The translations under genes were made by a program, and so were the position numbers. The notes under the pieces were generated by a model that saw nothing but the letters and a program-made list of their open reading frames with translations, made no database searches and was not told where the DNA came from. Shown here piece by piece: positions 31,111 through 45,002 of a stretch of DNA of 64,000 bases (its first letter is position 1; every line of letters starts with the position of its first letter). The DNA is from Lactarius indigo (Eukaryota > Basidiomycota > Agaricomycetes > Russulales > Russulaceae). The stretch is from NCBI GenBank assembly GCA_025766275.1, contig JAFKAC010000026.1, positions 620,001 to 684,000 on the forward strand, written 5' to 3'.

Positions 31111-33198
31111 ATGCCTGGCTCTCCTGTCGCCAACATCCGCAGCTCCTTTGGGGCTGCTTTTATCGGCCTGCTTGTCAGTACTGCGTGAGTTCTCACTTGG
31201 GCGCTTCACCACTATTTCTCTTCAGCTATTTCTCTTGTAGTCTCTTTGGTTTGACAATTGCACAGACGTGAGTCCGAGCGTACAGGATATCCTTTCGAAT
31301 GCTAACTTGCCAAATTTCCCACTTTTGTAGATGGACGTACTTCTGGTAACTAGTCATTATCTCCACACACAACAAACTGATCGGTCCCAGGCACTACCGG
31401 AATAAAGACCCAATGCTACTCAGGTTTTTCATTGCATTCGTAATGTGCATAATGTTACTCGAGTTCTAGCTTGTCCATGTTTTGATGTCTTGATTAGAAT
31501 CATGGATGGTTTTCACACTGTCCTATGCGCTTATGTGATCTACTGGTGAGATGGCAATACGTACTCCGTCCTATATATGCTCATTATAGTAGGTACCTCA
31601 TTTTGAACCTCGGCAATGTCGAAAACCTGCGCTCTAGTACATGGTGAGTCAATCACTTTGGGGCTGAGCTGAGTCGCAAGCTGAGTCGTGTCTGATTCGT
31701 ACCTCAGGGTCATGAGTGTACGTGACCCCAGGAGTCTTATTTCCATAGCCACTCACACTGTGTCCGATGCCACCGCCGCCTCACATAGTTTCAGATCATT
31801 ATAAGTGTACGTTATACACTCAGTTATCTGTCACGTACTTACTGAAGGTCATCATAGATCATCGTCGGTGCTTCCATGGAGTTGTTTGTCATTTTATCTT
31901 TGTCTCTACTTGCTATTTGTTGACGCAGCTTAGTTATTATGCAAGACGGGTCTACATTTGTACGTTTTGTCATTCACTTTGCTTCCGATCTACGATTGAC
32001 TTTCTATTTCTACCAGTGAGTCAAAGTATTATCTGCCCAATCATCATCGTAAGTTATAATAGTTGACTCACCGAAGCACCACTGAACGTAGTTCCGCAGG
32101 TGGTGTTAGTTGCTATCGCTTCCTGTAGGTGCTCTGGCTATCCCTCTTAGATTGTCTTCACTCGCATCTCCATAGTCTTCGGGATTTGTGAGTTGCTTGC
32201 TTTGTGTCTTACTTTGCGTTCGCCGTTTTGCCCATGAATGACTTAAAATTCCTGCTTGTTAGTTTTCACCATGAAAGAGTAGGTACGGCCCCTTCTCAGG
32301 CATGTCAAATAAATTGAGACCCATTTTTAGGGCTGTTCTCAAGCGGTTCTCCGATTTTCACGCCTTGACTGTAGGTCCCTGCCCATACCATATCTACACG
32401 CGCTGACAGCTCGATAGTGGATTTCGTGCTCAGGGACGGCTGCAGGCGCTCTGGCGGACCTATTGGTTGCAGCAGCAACGTGCCGGTCCCTCTACCACAG
32501 GAAGACCGGGTTCGCAAGGCAAGCCCGTCCTTTTGACACAACGTCATGGAACTAGCTGACATTCGTGCACAGAACCGATTCCACCATTACTACCTTGATG
32601 GCTTACAGCATCAATTCCGGCTTACTGACGGGGTGAGTTCCTTAGCTTCGTTCATCAATGACCTGACACTGACTCAAGTAGCATCCTTGGTACCGCTATG
32701 ACGGTCAGCGTAAGAGATTTCCATTGCAATCTCCCGTTTTAAGTCTCTCATTTTATAATCAGTTTGTAGTTTCACCTTCCTCTCTGACATGGCTGGCCTT
32801 TTTCTGGGTGATGAGTAGGTGTACGTTTATCATAGTCTCAGGTACAGAGATGGTCAACTGATCAAGCAGTTGATATTGTCCCTTAGGCTATGTGAACTCC
32901 TTGCTCGCCCTGTGAGGAGACCATCTAATGTGTTTCCAGGATTTGGCTTCTGACTGAATTCACATCCAGATTGAACAGTCAGGATTACCTCCATGGCCGG
33001 TCAATCCCAGGAAACTTGGAGCTGGATAACGCGTACGACGTATCTTCCATCCGAGTTATCAGTGGGCCATCGAGTGGAGCAGGTATCTTTCTCTCCGCGT
33101 ACCGTCCCACCACTTTGGACTTCGGGTGGAACAAATCTGGCTATGACGAAGGCTTGGATCCCAAAGTTCCGAAACCGGTGTACTTCACCGGCTCATGA
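31111..33198 (+). CDS. DUF6534-type seven-transmembrane protein, many small exons
   Basis: The start ATG at 31111 gives MPGSPVANIRSSFGAAFIG, as in this fungal membrane family. Exons resolved by frame: 31111-31184, 31241-31267, 31331-31345, 31391-31462, 31498-31545 and 31593-31643, encoding LLVSTALFGLTIAQTWTYFW, HYRNKDPMLLRFF, IMDGFHTVLCAYVIYW and YLILNLGNVENL. Later exons carry LSYYARRVYI, GALADLLVAAATCRSLYHRK, TDSTITTLMAYSINSGLLTG, GILGTAMTVS, YVNSLLAL and a last exon 32971-33198 ending YFTGS. Exons between 31644 and 31940 are not resolved. Hydrophobic segments alternate with short loops, and the C-terminal tail is polar. Function of the family is unknown. It is the only likely ordinary host gene in the window and no break is evident. 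Confidence 0.78.
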
Positions 33199-34040
33199 TT
33201 CCTCGAGGATGGATATCATACACAATGTAAGCAAATGTTCTCTGTTCCTATGCTACGTGCTCACGTCTCATCTTCTACGTGCCTTCGCCTTCCGCACATC
33301 TTACCGTCCTCTCCCCGCCACCAGATTTGCTACGAGACACATGACACAGCTCACCACCACACTACCAACATGTGGCCTCAATCTGCATCAAAATTACGTT
33401 CAATTTGCTCTCTGTATATATATCAACTCGTGTTTTCGACACTGCTTAGCTACGAAATATGAGGGCCTTGGTTCTTCGTTTAATATTATCGTTCCCCGCA
33501 TTTTACCCTTCTTGTGTGTGAAGTGCAGAAGACAGTCTGCCTGGGCCGTTTGAGTCGAATAAAGCAATCACCACAGCACCAGCATTGACAACAAGGATGA
33601 CCGGACTGGCACGACAGCAGCAGCGATGAAGACAACGGCACTGGGGGTGATCATCTCGGTGGTAGGGAGGGCAATGGCGACGACACTAGTTCTGAATGCA
33701 TGTAATTGACCCAACTTGAATCTTTTCTACTCGAAAAATTAAGTGGGTCTCATTCCAGGTGGCCCGAGTGCCTCTCCCTGGATTTTGTAGAAAATAAACT
33801 ACAATTACTAGAGCTACCTAGCGATAAATTGTAATACTACTGGTGTGACTAGACTCTAAACCGGAATTACTAGAAACATTAGAGTTGCATAGCAATACGT
33901 AGTGAAGTTGGCACAACTAGAATACGAACTAAAACTACTAGGATCTCCTTTAGAGATCTAGAACACCTAGCGCCAGTAACCCTATGACATCTAGCCACAA
34001 TAGTTGTACCAGGCGCTTCTAGTAATATCGCCTCTTGCTG
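33199..34040. other. 3' flank of the DUF6534 gene and non-coding DNA
   Basis: No gene is seen. From about 33715 to 34030 the sequence is rich in CTAG words (ACTACTAG, TTACTAGAA, CCTAG), unlike its surroundings. This may be a decayed non-autonomous element. The tandem array begins at about 34041. Confidence 0.4.
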
Positions 34041-34345
34041 ATGACCGGAACCTCGAAGTACACATCGTCGGTGAGTGCGTTGTTTTCCGTATTTGGGGCT
34101 GAGTTGCTGAGTTTCATGGGATCCTTGTGTGTTGACAGGTCCTAATACTGGCGAATGATCGCAGAGGACGTGCTTGTGCTCGAATATGGTGCAAGCGCCG
34201 AGAATATCGCACGCACGACACACGCACACGCATGTCCCTCCTTTCTCTTTTTTCACCCCGTTCTGACCACAATGCGTTCCCTTAGCCAACACTGTACGAA
34301 GCGTTCCGCGAAGCCGCCCTGCAAGTGTCTTCTGGCAATGCAATC
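34041..34345 (+). pseudogene. dihydrolipoamide dehydrogenase 3' fragment (copy A)
   Basis: Only the end of the gene is left: codons around LEVHIVG, an intron (GTGAGT...GACAG), MIAEDVLVLEYGASAENIARTTHAH, a second intron, then PTLYEAFREAALQ-like codons to about 34340. The left edge at about 34041 is the end of the array. A TGA stands where the family has Glu before MIAE. Confidence 0.8.
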
Positions 34346-35123
34346 CACATCTAGAGTAGAGCAATGGCCAGTCTGTGTGAGAGGACTGCGGGGGAGCATC
34401 GCATACATACATATCAATCGCATCTCCTCCGTCGGGCTGTTCACCGCCCTGATTGTACTGTATTTGGGGCACCTACGACCCGGGGGCCATCTACGTACCG
34501 CCAATTCTGATTCCCATTTATTCTTTATTTTCCTGTGCAGTGGGACATCGCTCGCAGTCATGTAATTACCGGCCGGTCCAAGGGCAGGGCCGGTTTACTT
34601 GGGTCAGTGCCATTGTTACGGCATCGCTTTCAAAGTCGTCTGAGTCTCTTGCAGTTATCTTATATTTCATCTTGCAATCTCTGGACCTTCTCATCTGAGC
34701 GAATTACAGAACTAATGCTTACTGCGACTTTCCTGATGCTTATTCAGATGGCAAACGTTGTGCTCAACGCGAGAGAATCATTTGAAACGCATGTGCTTCC
34801 ACAAGTCTTTTTCATGCAACGAGATGATACCCCGAGATCATCAAGACATCCACCATAGGGTGGGCAGCGGTCTTGAACGTTTTTCATCTCCTAGGCTATA
34901 TATCATATACCGTAGCAACTCATAATTTGGCTTCATGCATGCGCAGATTCCGTACCCCGCTTCAAGGAAATAACGCTCTATTGTTGGATCAATAGTATTT
35001 GATTCATTGCATTCTCGATTCGAGCACCATCACCACATGATACAACTAGCGTACTACAATAAAACGTTCGGATAAGATATCATAAAATGGTAACACCGAA
35101 GACTATAGCCTCGCAGATACCCA
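34346..35123. other. spacer between DLD 3' end and NLR1 3' end
   Basis: The same spacer recurs at about 44278-45002 and 52707-53493. It holds no gene. The small ORFs in it are shadows shared by the copies. Confidence 0.55.
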
Positions 35124-38100
35124 TCACTCGTTCATTCGCTCCGATAGTAGTTCGACGATCTCTGTATGTCCCCACATTTCGGCCTCGTCCAACGGAGTGC
35201 TACCGTTGTTGCCGCGCGCGTTCACATTCCCACCATGCTTCAATAATAATCGCACGACTTCCAGACGTCCATTGTAGGCTGCATCGTGCAACAGGACCCG
35301 GCCATCGTCTGAGCGCGCATTGACTTCGGCATTGTATTCAAGAAGTATCTCGGCAACTTCGAGACGCCCAGAGTATGCTGCAAGGTGCAGTGCGGTCGCT
35401 TGATCGGCCGCCTGGGCTTCCAGGTCCACGCCACGATCGAGCAGCCACCGCACAACATCAGGAAAACCTTCGACCGATGCGCGATGCAGAGGAGTTTCGT
35501 CGTTGCCGTCCCGGATATTCAGATCGGCGCCATTCTCCAGTAGCAACCATACAATCTCGACGTCCCTTCCGCGAAGTGCTGCGTGCAAGGGAGTCCCGTA
35601 GTGACCACCCTTGGCGTTGAGGTCCTGCAGGCGCCTCGAAAGCACGTGATCTACCAGGGCCCGGTTCCCAATCAGTACGACGTAATATAAGGGCGATGCT
35701 TTCGGTTGTGCTGGGCTTTTCCCCGGCATCGAGGACCCATCAATGTTGTGGACCCAGATCCATGCAGCGAAATGTGGCTTGTCTGCGTCAAACAGTTCGT
35801 CGATACCATCCTTCACGTGCGACAAAACATTCTCGAACTTCACGTGGTCGGACCAGTGCATTGCTGCGTATTGGGCCAGGGGAAATCCCGTGATGCTGTC
35901 GTGGCCAACTCGCTCATCGAGCCGGAGGAGGACTCCTAGAGACGCTTGCGCTAGAATCGTGTGCGCGGACTCGAGCCGAATATGGAATCGGGACTCCTCT
36001 CCGAGACAACTTGCAAGCCGATTTGATGTCAGGAACTCTTTCACGGAGAAGTGCGAGAACTGAACAACCCGCGAACCACCATCCATGACGACGGTCACCA
36101 AACTGGAGCATGCTGATAGCACCGCTTCTTCGTTGTCTTCCCACCGCCAATCTGCGTTCAACTTCGGGCCGCCGCGCGCGTTGAAGTCGATGGCCAGAAC
36201 TTCTGCAAGTTCTTCGACTCGAAGTGGACGAACGGCCACAGTTAGGCATTGCAGTAGACGATATGCATGATCTATGTTCGCTCGGCTGATTTCCCTTAGT
36301 ATCCGCTCGTATGTCTCGTCCAGGGACTTGGGTAATTGCTCGAGGATGTTGAGGACGCTCGATGGGAAACAATGACGTAATATCTCCAATTGACAGAATA
36401 CCCATCGGAACCTGCGCCGAATCTTTGTTCAGCGAGCAAGACAATGGAGTAGCAACGGGCTTACATTCCATCAGCCTTAGTTGAGAGTCTTTCGACGACC
36501 ATGTCCCTTTCCTCCGCTCTCCATCGACGCATCCTCCTGTCTGAGTAAACGACTGAGTTGACATAGTTCGCGATGTCCGCGTTCTGTCCGCTTTCATTGT
36601 GAAGTGAGATCTGGTGAGCTGCCAGTGGCTCGAGGGCATTACGGATGTCGATCTCGGGTCGACTGGTGATACACAAATGCAAGTTCGAAAGTTTCAACTC
36701 GACGAGATCCTTGACAAGTCCGAGGACCTTTTCGCGAGGTGATGGCACCCCTGATGTGTTGAGGCATTCGTCGACCGCGTCTAAGACGAGGTAGATTGGG
36801 GTATCTCCGAGGGCCACGAGCATGGTCTTGAGGCACTGCGCGAGTGCGTTGTCATTTGGCTGTACTGATCCCCGGCGGTGTGCAGAGTACAAGTCATGAA
36901 GAATGTCGCAGTAAGCGTCGGACTGATCGGAAAGCTGGATGAGAAGGGAGGAGAGTAGAGCGCGGGAGTCCTGCTTTGCGGTGTCCTTGAAGTCAAAATA
37001 GAAGTAGGCCATCGACGCGAACCCGGCGTTGCAGACGTCTTCTATATCTCGGATGATCACGGAGCTAGACGAATTCACAGCTTGAGCGCGACTATAGACG
37101 CAATTCGTCAGAGAGAAACGAACCTAAGAATACTTTTTCCCGAGCCCGCTAAGGGACAGGAAGGCGTTAGTAGGAATTCGGTCGGAGAGCAAGGGACGTA
37201 CGCTTTCCATGAACCCACAACAGGCAGCCATCGGTCCTCCAACCCTTAAAGGCGTCACCTCGAGTGAGCCATGTTGCGGTACCCTCGTGGTGGGCTCCGC
37301 AGGCGGTATTGTAATTGATGGACGGGTCGGGGGGAGAGATCCAGTTTCGGAGGTCGCGTCGAAGCTGGTTACCTGTGAAGTACGTGAGCAGCCGAGGCTA
37401 ACGACAGTGTGGAAATCACTGACGTTTCATATCGTCTACGGTGTTCACGATCCGTTGTAATACCGTGGCTCTTTCTTTTCCTCCTAGGTAAGCGGAAGTG
37501 TGAGGATGGCGCGTAAAAGAAATAAGCACGGAATGACACACCGTCGATGATTAGCTTCACATCGTCATTGATAACCGCCACCCTATGATCGACTTGCTTG
37601 ACTCTGTCATCGACGATCCACACTTTGTTGTCAATGCGTTGGACACCTTCGTCGACGCCATGGACCCTCTCGTCGACGTATTGGACCCCCTCGCTGACAC
37701 GTTGGACCCTCTCGTCGACCCCTTGGACTCTGTCATCGACGTCCTGGACTTTGACGTCGACACCCTGGACTTTGATGTCGACGTCCTGGACCCTTTCGTC
37801 GACGCCCTCTACCTTTCCATCGACGTCTTGCACCCCCTTCTTGACACCCTCCACCTGAAACCCGACGCCCTTCACCTTGTCGTCAATACCATGTGTAACC
37901 CTCAGGACTTCTGCATTCGCCATCCGAGCCTCTTCTTGCGTTAATCTGTCCAGTTTCTGTAGAGCGTCGTCGATATCTCGTCTTCCTATTAGCTTTTTGA
38001 GGAATTTCTCTGAACAAAATCCAATGAGACGAGATCAGAGTACAACTCGAGAATAACGTACTCGCGAACCCCTGTTTGATTTCCTTCGTCGCAATCGCAA

Positions 38101-38707
38101 AAATAGACAGCACCTCGACCATTATCTTCACTACAATGTCCGTCATAGCTGTCGTCTGTGGAACTTCTGTGTAGGCCTCGAGCCGTTTGAAGAAGTTCTC
38201 GATGCGTTCGAAGATGTCAATGAGAACATCGTGGCTGGCAGCAACATCCTTGGACGCCTAAATGATCGAGCTGTCATGATTGTCCACAGGGTGAAGTCGG
38301 CGAAATACTCACCAAGAGCAAAACTCCAATTCCGGCAAAGATCACCTTGGCGGGGGAGAACGCCTAGAAAATGAGAGTGAGCGTGCAGATATGAGACAAG
38401 GCGGCCTCCAGATGCTTACCAAACCGACGCCCTCACCGAGCGTAGCGGAGAACGCGTAAAGCACGTTCACAGTCGGATTAAGCCACTTTGTCAACCTCTC
38501 ATCGTCCCGCCGGGACTGATCGAACTCCTCGACCTGGGCTCTAAGCACGACGAGAATGGCATTGGGAGAATCGCAAGTCTTGAGCTGGGCGGCTAAGGGA
38601 TGGGCCGTGATGTCGTGCCCCGTTCGCTTTTTGTAAGCTTTGACAGCAGTTCTGAAGATAGAGTCGAAGTTGGAGGAAGAGGTGCTTGCGGGAGGGGGCT
38701 GAGACAT
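35124..38707 (-). CDS. NLR1: Goodbye-like, heptad linker, NACHT, ankyrin protein (1028 aa)
   Basis: Eight exons keep frame exactly: 38707-38420, 38363-38313, 38257-38062, 38009-37542, 37372-37202, 37148-37124, 37064-36465 and 36411-35124. Residues 1 to about 225 match the fungal STAND N-terminal Goodbye type (WLNPTVNVLYAFSATLGEG, FSPAKVIFAGIGVLL, IFERIENFFKRLEAYTEVP). Residues about 226-330 are 15 heptads of the form GVDERVQ. NACHT follows with Walker A PGSGKS (about 392-397) and Walker B IYLVLDAVDEC (about 490-500), then the winged-helix-like region (LPKSLDETYERILREI). From about residue 800 there are six ankyrin repeats (TPLHAALRGRDVEIVWLL) to the C-terminus. Such STAND proteins are thought to act in non-self recognition or programmed cell death. 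The minute exon 6 carries the P-loop. No defect is visible. Confidence 0.9.
37555..37869 (-). repeat. 15 x 21-bp coding repeat in NLR1
   Basis: Fifteen seven-residue units, mostly G/D-V-D-x-R/K-V-Q (GVDERVQ, DVDIKVQ), run in frame within exon 4. Hydrophobic residues recur at heptad spacing, so it should be a coiled-coil or rod linker between the Goodbye-like domain and NACHT. Confidence 0.9.
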
Positions 38708-40758
38708 GGTGTAGCCGTGTCGGTTTGGGCTGGGGGAAGAGGCAAAGTAGATGAGAAGGCTGTGATCGTATTATATGGAGAGGGTTTGGGGCAGTACGAA
38801 GCACGGCCTCGTGCACTGCCAATATTCGGGTGATCAGGGTGATAGACGCGCTATTCAAGTTGACATGATAATGATAATGAGAAAGATAAGCGCCGCAACC
38901 TGGTGGCAATATCCTGGGTAATACCACGATAGTTGGATGCGTTGTCGAAAGGGAAATAATTCGACTTGAAGGAAACATGGATTAACGGTTGTTGACACAG
39001 CACAGCACGACAAGACCCGAATCAAATAGTACTGTACTATAAAGGACTGCTATAATTTATTTTTTTCTTGGTACGATATATAGCACTACAGCATCTACAG
39101 CATGGTCACAGTTATGCTAGCATCCAATGTCCGGGACAATCTCAATACAAGAAACCCCCTGGCCAGGATCGGGTGTGGGCTCAAGTTGATTGGGCTTCAA
39201 TCGCACATGTCTGTGACTGGTGCTTTGGCCCTGAGGAATGCGTTAGTTGAGTTTGGAATACGTAAGCTCTACTCAATATTCCTCAATTATGAAGCACAGT
39301 ACGTCCAGAATTTGGTCCAAGTCGGGTGTCCCAAAACTCGTGACATTGAAGCCCAGAGCGAGTCAACCTCCAGAGTAAACACGCAATAACTCTGTGTTGA
39401 GATCGAGCGCAGATAATGCGCGATGAACATTTGCTTCCGTCCCGCGTACTTTAAAACCTACTCTAGCACAATACATCTGTCTGTTTCCTGTCCCCCTGAA
39501 TATCTATTAGCATGACAGCCATACGTATTACATCTTTTTGACTCCGTAGTACAAGTACTTTCGTTCCCTCGTACCTAGCACCTCAGACATCGCTCGTACA
39601 CGCGCGATACTGAGACTATCCATCCTTTTTAGTTCGCCTCGCGCACTGCTTCAGAGCTCCCGAAACTATCCATAACTTACACTCTGGTGCGGCCTACAGG
39701 GTCTCAGCGATGGCGGTGAATCCATCATTGTCACAGCCTGGGTTTGAGTGATGTACGGGGCCATTGTCGTACGGCAAGAGGATTAGGATCCGAGGGGCAA
39801 GTAGCCATCGAGCAGTGGGATTGTGTGAGCCAAGATCTGTACATTTGCAGTCAGCTGGGTGCTTGAGGATGGACGACCCAGGTAAGGAGGGGGGGAGCTG
39901 CACAGGAGCTGGATGTGCCGGACATGACTTTTTTGATGCCATGAGGAAGTTCTGGAATGTGATAGCGTGCATGGCGATGTCGGGGATGTCGCGCCACATA
40001 CTAGTAGGGCTACACAGATCAGAGGTACAGATAGGCCAGCTCAGGACACAGAGACGAATGCACTCGTGGAGGTCTTGATACCATGCCGATACTTCGGATG
40101 AAAGGGCACAGCTTGCAGCTGGTAGCTCGGACGCTCTCTGTGATCTCCACGTCATAGCCGGTCGTCCAACCGACGTAAGTCACCCAGGGACCTGCCAAAG
40201 GGTGGTGGTATGGCGGGCGACCCGCACATGAGTTTCTGAGATTCTTTCAGGCCAATAAAAAATGTTACACATACAGACTTGAGGAAACATAGGCATAAAC
40301 TGGAAAGAGCCGTCGTTGGTCACATGGTCCTCCTTTCTGACGCCGAAGTCACCAGTCGCAAGGAGACCCCACATAAATCGAGCTGTGCAAATAGTTTGCA
40401 CACGTAAACTGCACATTCTCTCAGGGCTGCTCGGTCACACAATGCGCTGATCGCCGATGGGAAGCTCCGGTGGCCGAGGATGCATCTAAGGCGAGGAACC
40501 GCTCGTCCGTGCCCGGCGACCCGTGGCCAGCGCTGTGGAAGGTGTGCAGAGTCAGATATGGCCTCAGTGTACTTCATGCCAGGGAAGCTAGGAGTTGAGA
40601 TGGGTCGGGTCAGATCTCCATCGCTCACTCATACCAGTAGCACGGTGGAGGTTGCGTTGGCATGTACAGTGGTGGAGGGCTGGACACTGCTCCTTACGGA
40701 GCGCCAGAGCCAACAAGTACAATATTATGTAACGTAGAAATTTAAACAACTTCTGCAG
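38708..40758. other. spacer upstream of NLR1, with a decayed coding block
   Basis: It separates divergent NLR1 and DLD copy B. At about 39690-40630 minus-strand frames (for example VYVCKLF, LLPYDNGPVHH) resemble those at 49090-50180 in unit 2 (YVCKLF, SRPYDNGAVTL). The shared frames suggest a third, degenerate gene in the unit, which I cannot identify. Confidence 0.45.
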
Positions 40759-42606
<1,848 letters not shown>

Positions 42607-42675
42607 CCGGAAATACTACAATCCACTTCTAGAGTAGAGAGCAATGGCCATTCTGTGAGAGGACTATGGGAAGCA

Positions 42676-44277
42676 AGAGTGGGGAGGTGAGGTCCAGAAC
42701 GGCCCACACTCCAGCAATGGAGGGGTGGTGTGCAACAGCATCTTACGGGTTAGGTCTGGACGTACCCAACAGCACCCCACTGCCTTGGAGGTTCTCGCGA
42801 GCGCAGTTGATCCAATGTTGACTGTGCACATCGACATCACGGCCGTAGCCCCCTGGGAGGTTCCCAACTGGGGTGGTTACGTGAACTGTGAGGGCAAGGT
42901 TAACCCTAAGCCCCAGAAGGAGTGGACCAATCAGCTTTACAGCCGACCCTCTCCTGACCGAATGATCATCTGGGTGGTCTCTAAGATCACTAACAAACAC
43001 CGTTACGACAACAAACACGTGGGCGTGGCTGCTATCCAAGTCTCTCACGGGACGCGGCCCCCTTTCACCAAATTGTGGGTTATGGGCACGGAGGTGGAAG
43101 ACAACGACGTTGCCCTGTTTGGCCTAGCCAAGACAGCGGAGTTTATTTCAGCTGAGTGCTCGCATGTAGCCCCAAAAACCATCCTCATACTATACAACGA
43201 TGACACGGCTATCTCCCACATTACGAATTTCCACTCCCTCGATAACCAAAGGGAAATACTTACCTGGCATCGCTCTCTCTCTTCCTTCTTCTCACAGCCC
43301 AGGGACACGAGGATTACCCTTGTGTGGTTGCCGGTTGACCGGAAGAGAGCTCCCGATTCCGACGCCTTCAAAGCAGTAGCAAGAACCTGTTCCACGGCCT
43401 CCCCCTCAGCCGCAACCCCCCAACGCTCAGTCACGTGGGTTAGAAAACACCTGCGCGGCGCCGCTTTTCGCTCATGGGCAGAGGACTGGCGCTCCTCCCT
43501 CTCCACACTATCCACCCCACGAGCATATAATCACTCCATCGACACAACCCGTCCCCCAGATGGACGCAACCACCCCCTATGGCTGGCCGCCATACCCCCC
43601 AAAAAGCCCAGTGACAACTATGAGCCCATCCACCGCCAAGCTCATGCCACTGCCATGCAACTCGCCACACTCCACTCATTCACCTCCGACTACTCCCTCC
43701 GTCACCAGCCCGACCTCCCCATTGAGGACTCCATGTGCCACGCGTGCAAGGTACCATACTCATTTAACCACGTCCTCCACCACTGCCCTCTGTACGCGCG
43801 ACACCGGACCCGGGCCTTTGACTTCTACATCAACCGTGCCACACCCCTCCGAATATTCAACGTTCTGGAACACCAACTATGCCTATTCCTCCAGTACTCC
43901 AAAGCTGCTTCGGCACCACGGCGTCCTATAAAACCAGGATGAAGGAGCTCTCCGACCTCAACCCGCCACCCTGTGCCCAGCACAGCCCCGTAAGCGCTAA
44001 CCTTTTCGTGTTCCGTCTCCTTTTAAGGAGCCTTGTGCTTGTGGTAAACACTCTTTACGCATACTTTTTCCCGTGACCCGGCCCCCTCTACGTTTGAGGT
44101 GACCATGTGTATCCGCCTCGGCGACTACTTATATCCTTCTCGGCATCCTCCAGCCTACATGCGGGCCCAGCCTATACTTACTTGTACCTATTTCCACATC
44201 ATGTGTCGAAGACTGGCTTTGTATTAATTACTGCTCCGGAATACAAATTCATTCAAAAAAAAAAAAAAAAAAAAAAA
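42676..44277 (+). mobile_element. 5'-truncated LINE with poly(A) tail and 14-bp target duplication
   Basis: The insert ends in 23 A residues (44255-44277) and is flanked by GACTATGGGAAGCA at 42662-42675 and 44278-44291. Units 1 and 3 have the empty site (GGACTGCGGGGGAGCATCGC in the same context). This is classic target-primed reverse transcription. Length is 1602 bp, and only the 3' end of ORF2 is present. Confidence 0.95.
42725..43942 (+). pseudogene. LINE ORF2 C-terminal part (RNase H-like and zinc tail)
   Basis: An open frame of about 405 codons, 5' truncated. It has an RNase H-like fold region (VGVAAIQVSHGTRPPFTK, LILYNDDTAISHI, ITLVWLPVDRKRAPDSDAF) and a C-terminal CHACKVPYSFNHVLHHCPLY cluster typical of LINE ORF2 tails. 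The acidic residues of RNase H are only partly evident. It is a different family from the fragment at 17535. Confidence 0.8.
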
Positions 44278-45002
44278 GACTATGGGAAGCATCGCGTGCA
44301 TACATATCGATCACATTTTCTCCGTCGGGTTGTTCACCATCCTGATTGTACTGTATTTGGGGCACCTACAACACGTGGGCCATCTACATAACGCCAATAC
44401 TAATCCCCACTTTACCTTTTTTTCTGCCTGTGGTAGGTTACTCGCAGTCATGTGATTACTGGCCCATTCAAGGGCCGGTTTACCTTGGATCAGTGCCATT
44501 GGTAGTGTCGCTTTCCAAGTTGTCTCCCATAGATCTTATATTTCATCTTGCCATCTCCGGGCCTTCTCATCTGAGTGAATGACAAAACTAATGTTTGCTG
44601 TGTTTTCCTGGTGCTTACTGGTGCTTATTCAGACGCCAAAGGTCGTGAGAGAACGTTTGAATCGCATGTGCTTCGACAAGTCATTTTCATGCGGCGATGA
44701 TACCCCAGGATCATCGAGACATCCATGATAACCTAGACAGGTAGACAGTGTCTTGAACGTATTCCATCTCCTAGACTATATGTCACACACCGTAGCAACA
44801 CATAATCCGGCTTCGTGGATCCGCAGATCGCATAGCCTGTTTCAAAGAGATAATGCTCTGTTCTTGGATCAATGGTATTGATTCATCGCTTTTACGATTC
44901 GAGAATCATCACTACATGATACAGCTAGCGTACTACGATAAAACGTTCGGATAAGATATAATAAAATGGTGTCACCGAAACATATAGCCTCGCAGACACC
45001 CA
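44278..45002. other. spacer of unit 2 (continuation after the LINE)
   Basis: It is homologous to 34390-35123 and 52750-53493. It contains no gene. Confidence 0.55.

Noticed and set aside
34155..34565. 136-codon frames at 34.2 and 52.5 kb
   Set aside because: They run from DLD exon remnants through introns into spacer and recur only because the unit is duplicated.
37585..37944. Plus-strand repeat frames opposite the NLR1 linker (LDTLDPLVDVLDP type)
   Set aside because: They are the antisense of the 21-bp coding repeat. The repeat period keeps all frames open, and the minus frame is the one that joins the NLR exons.
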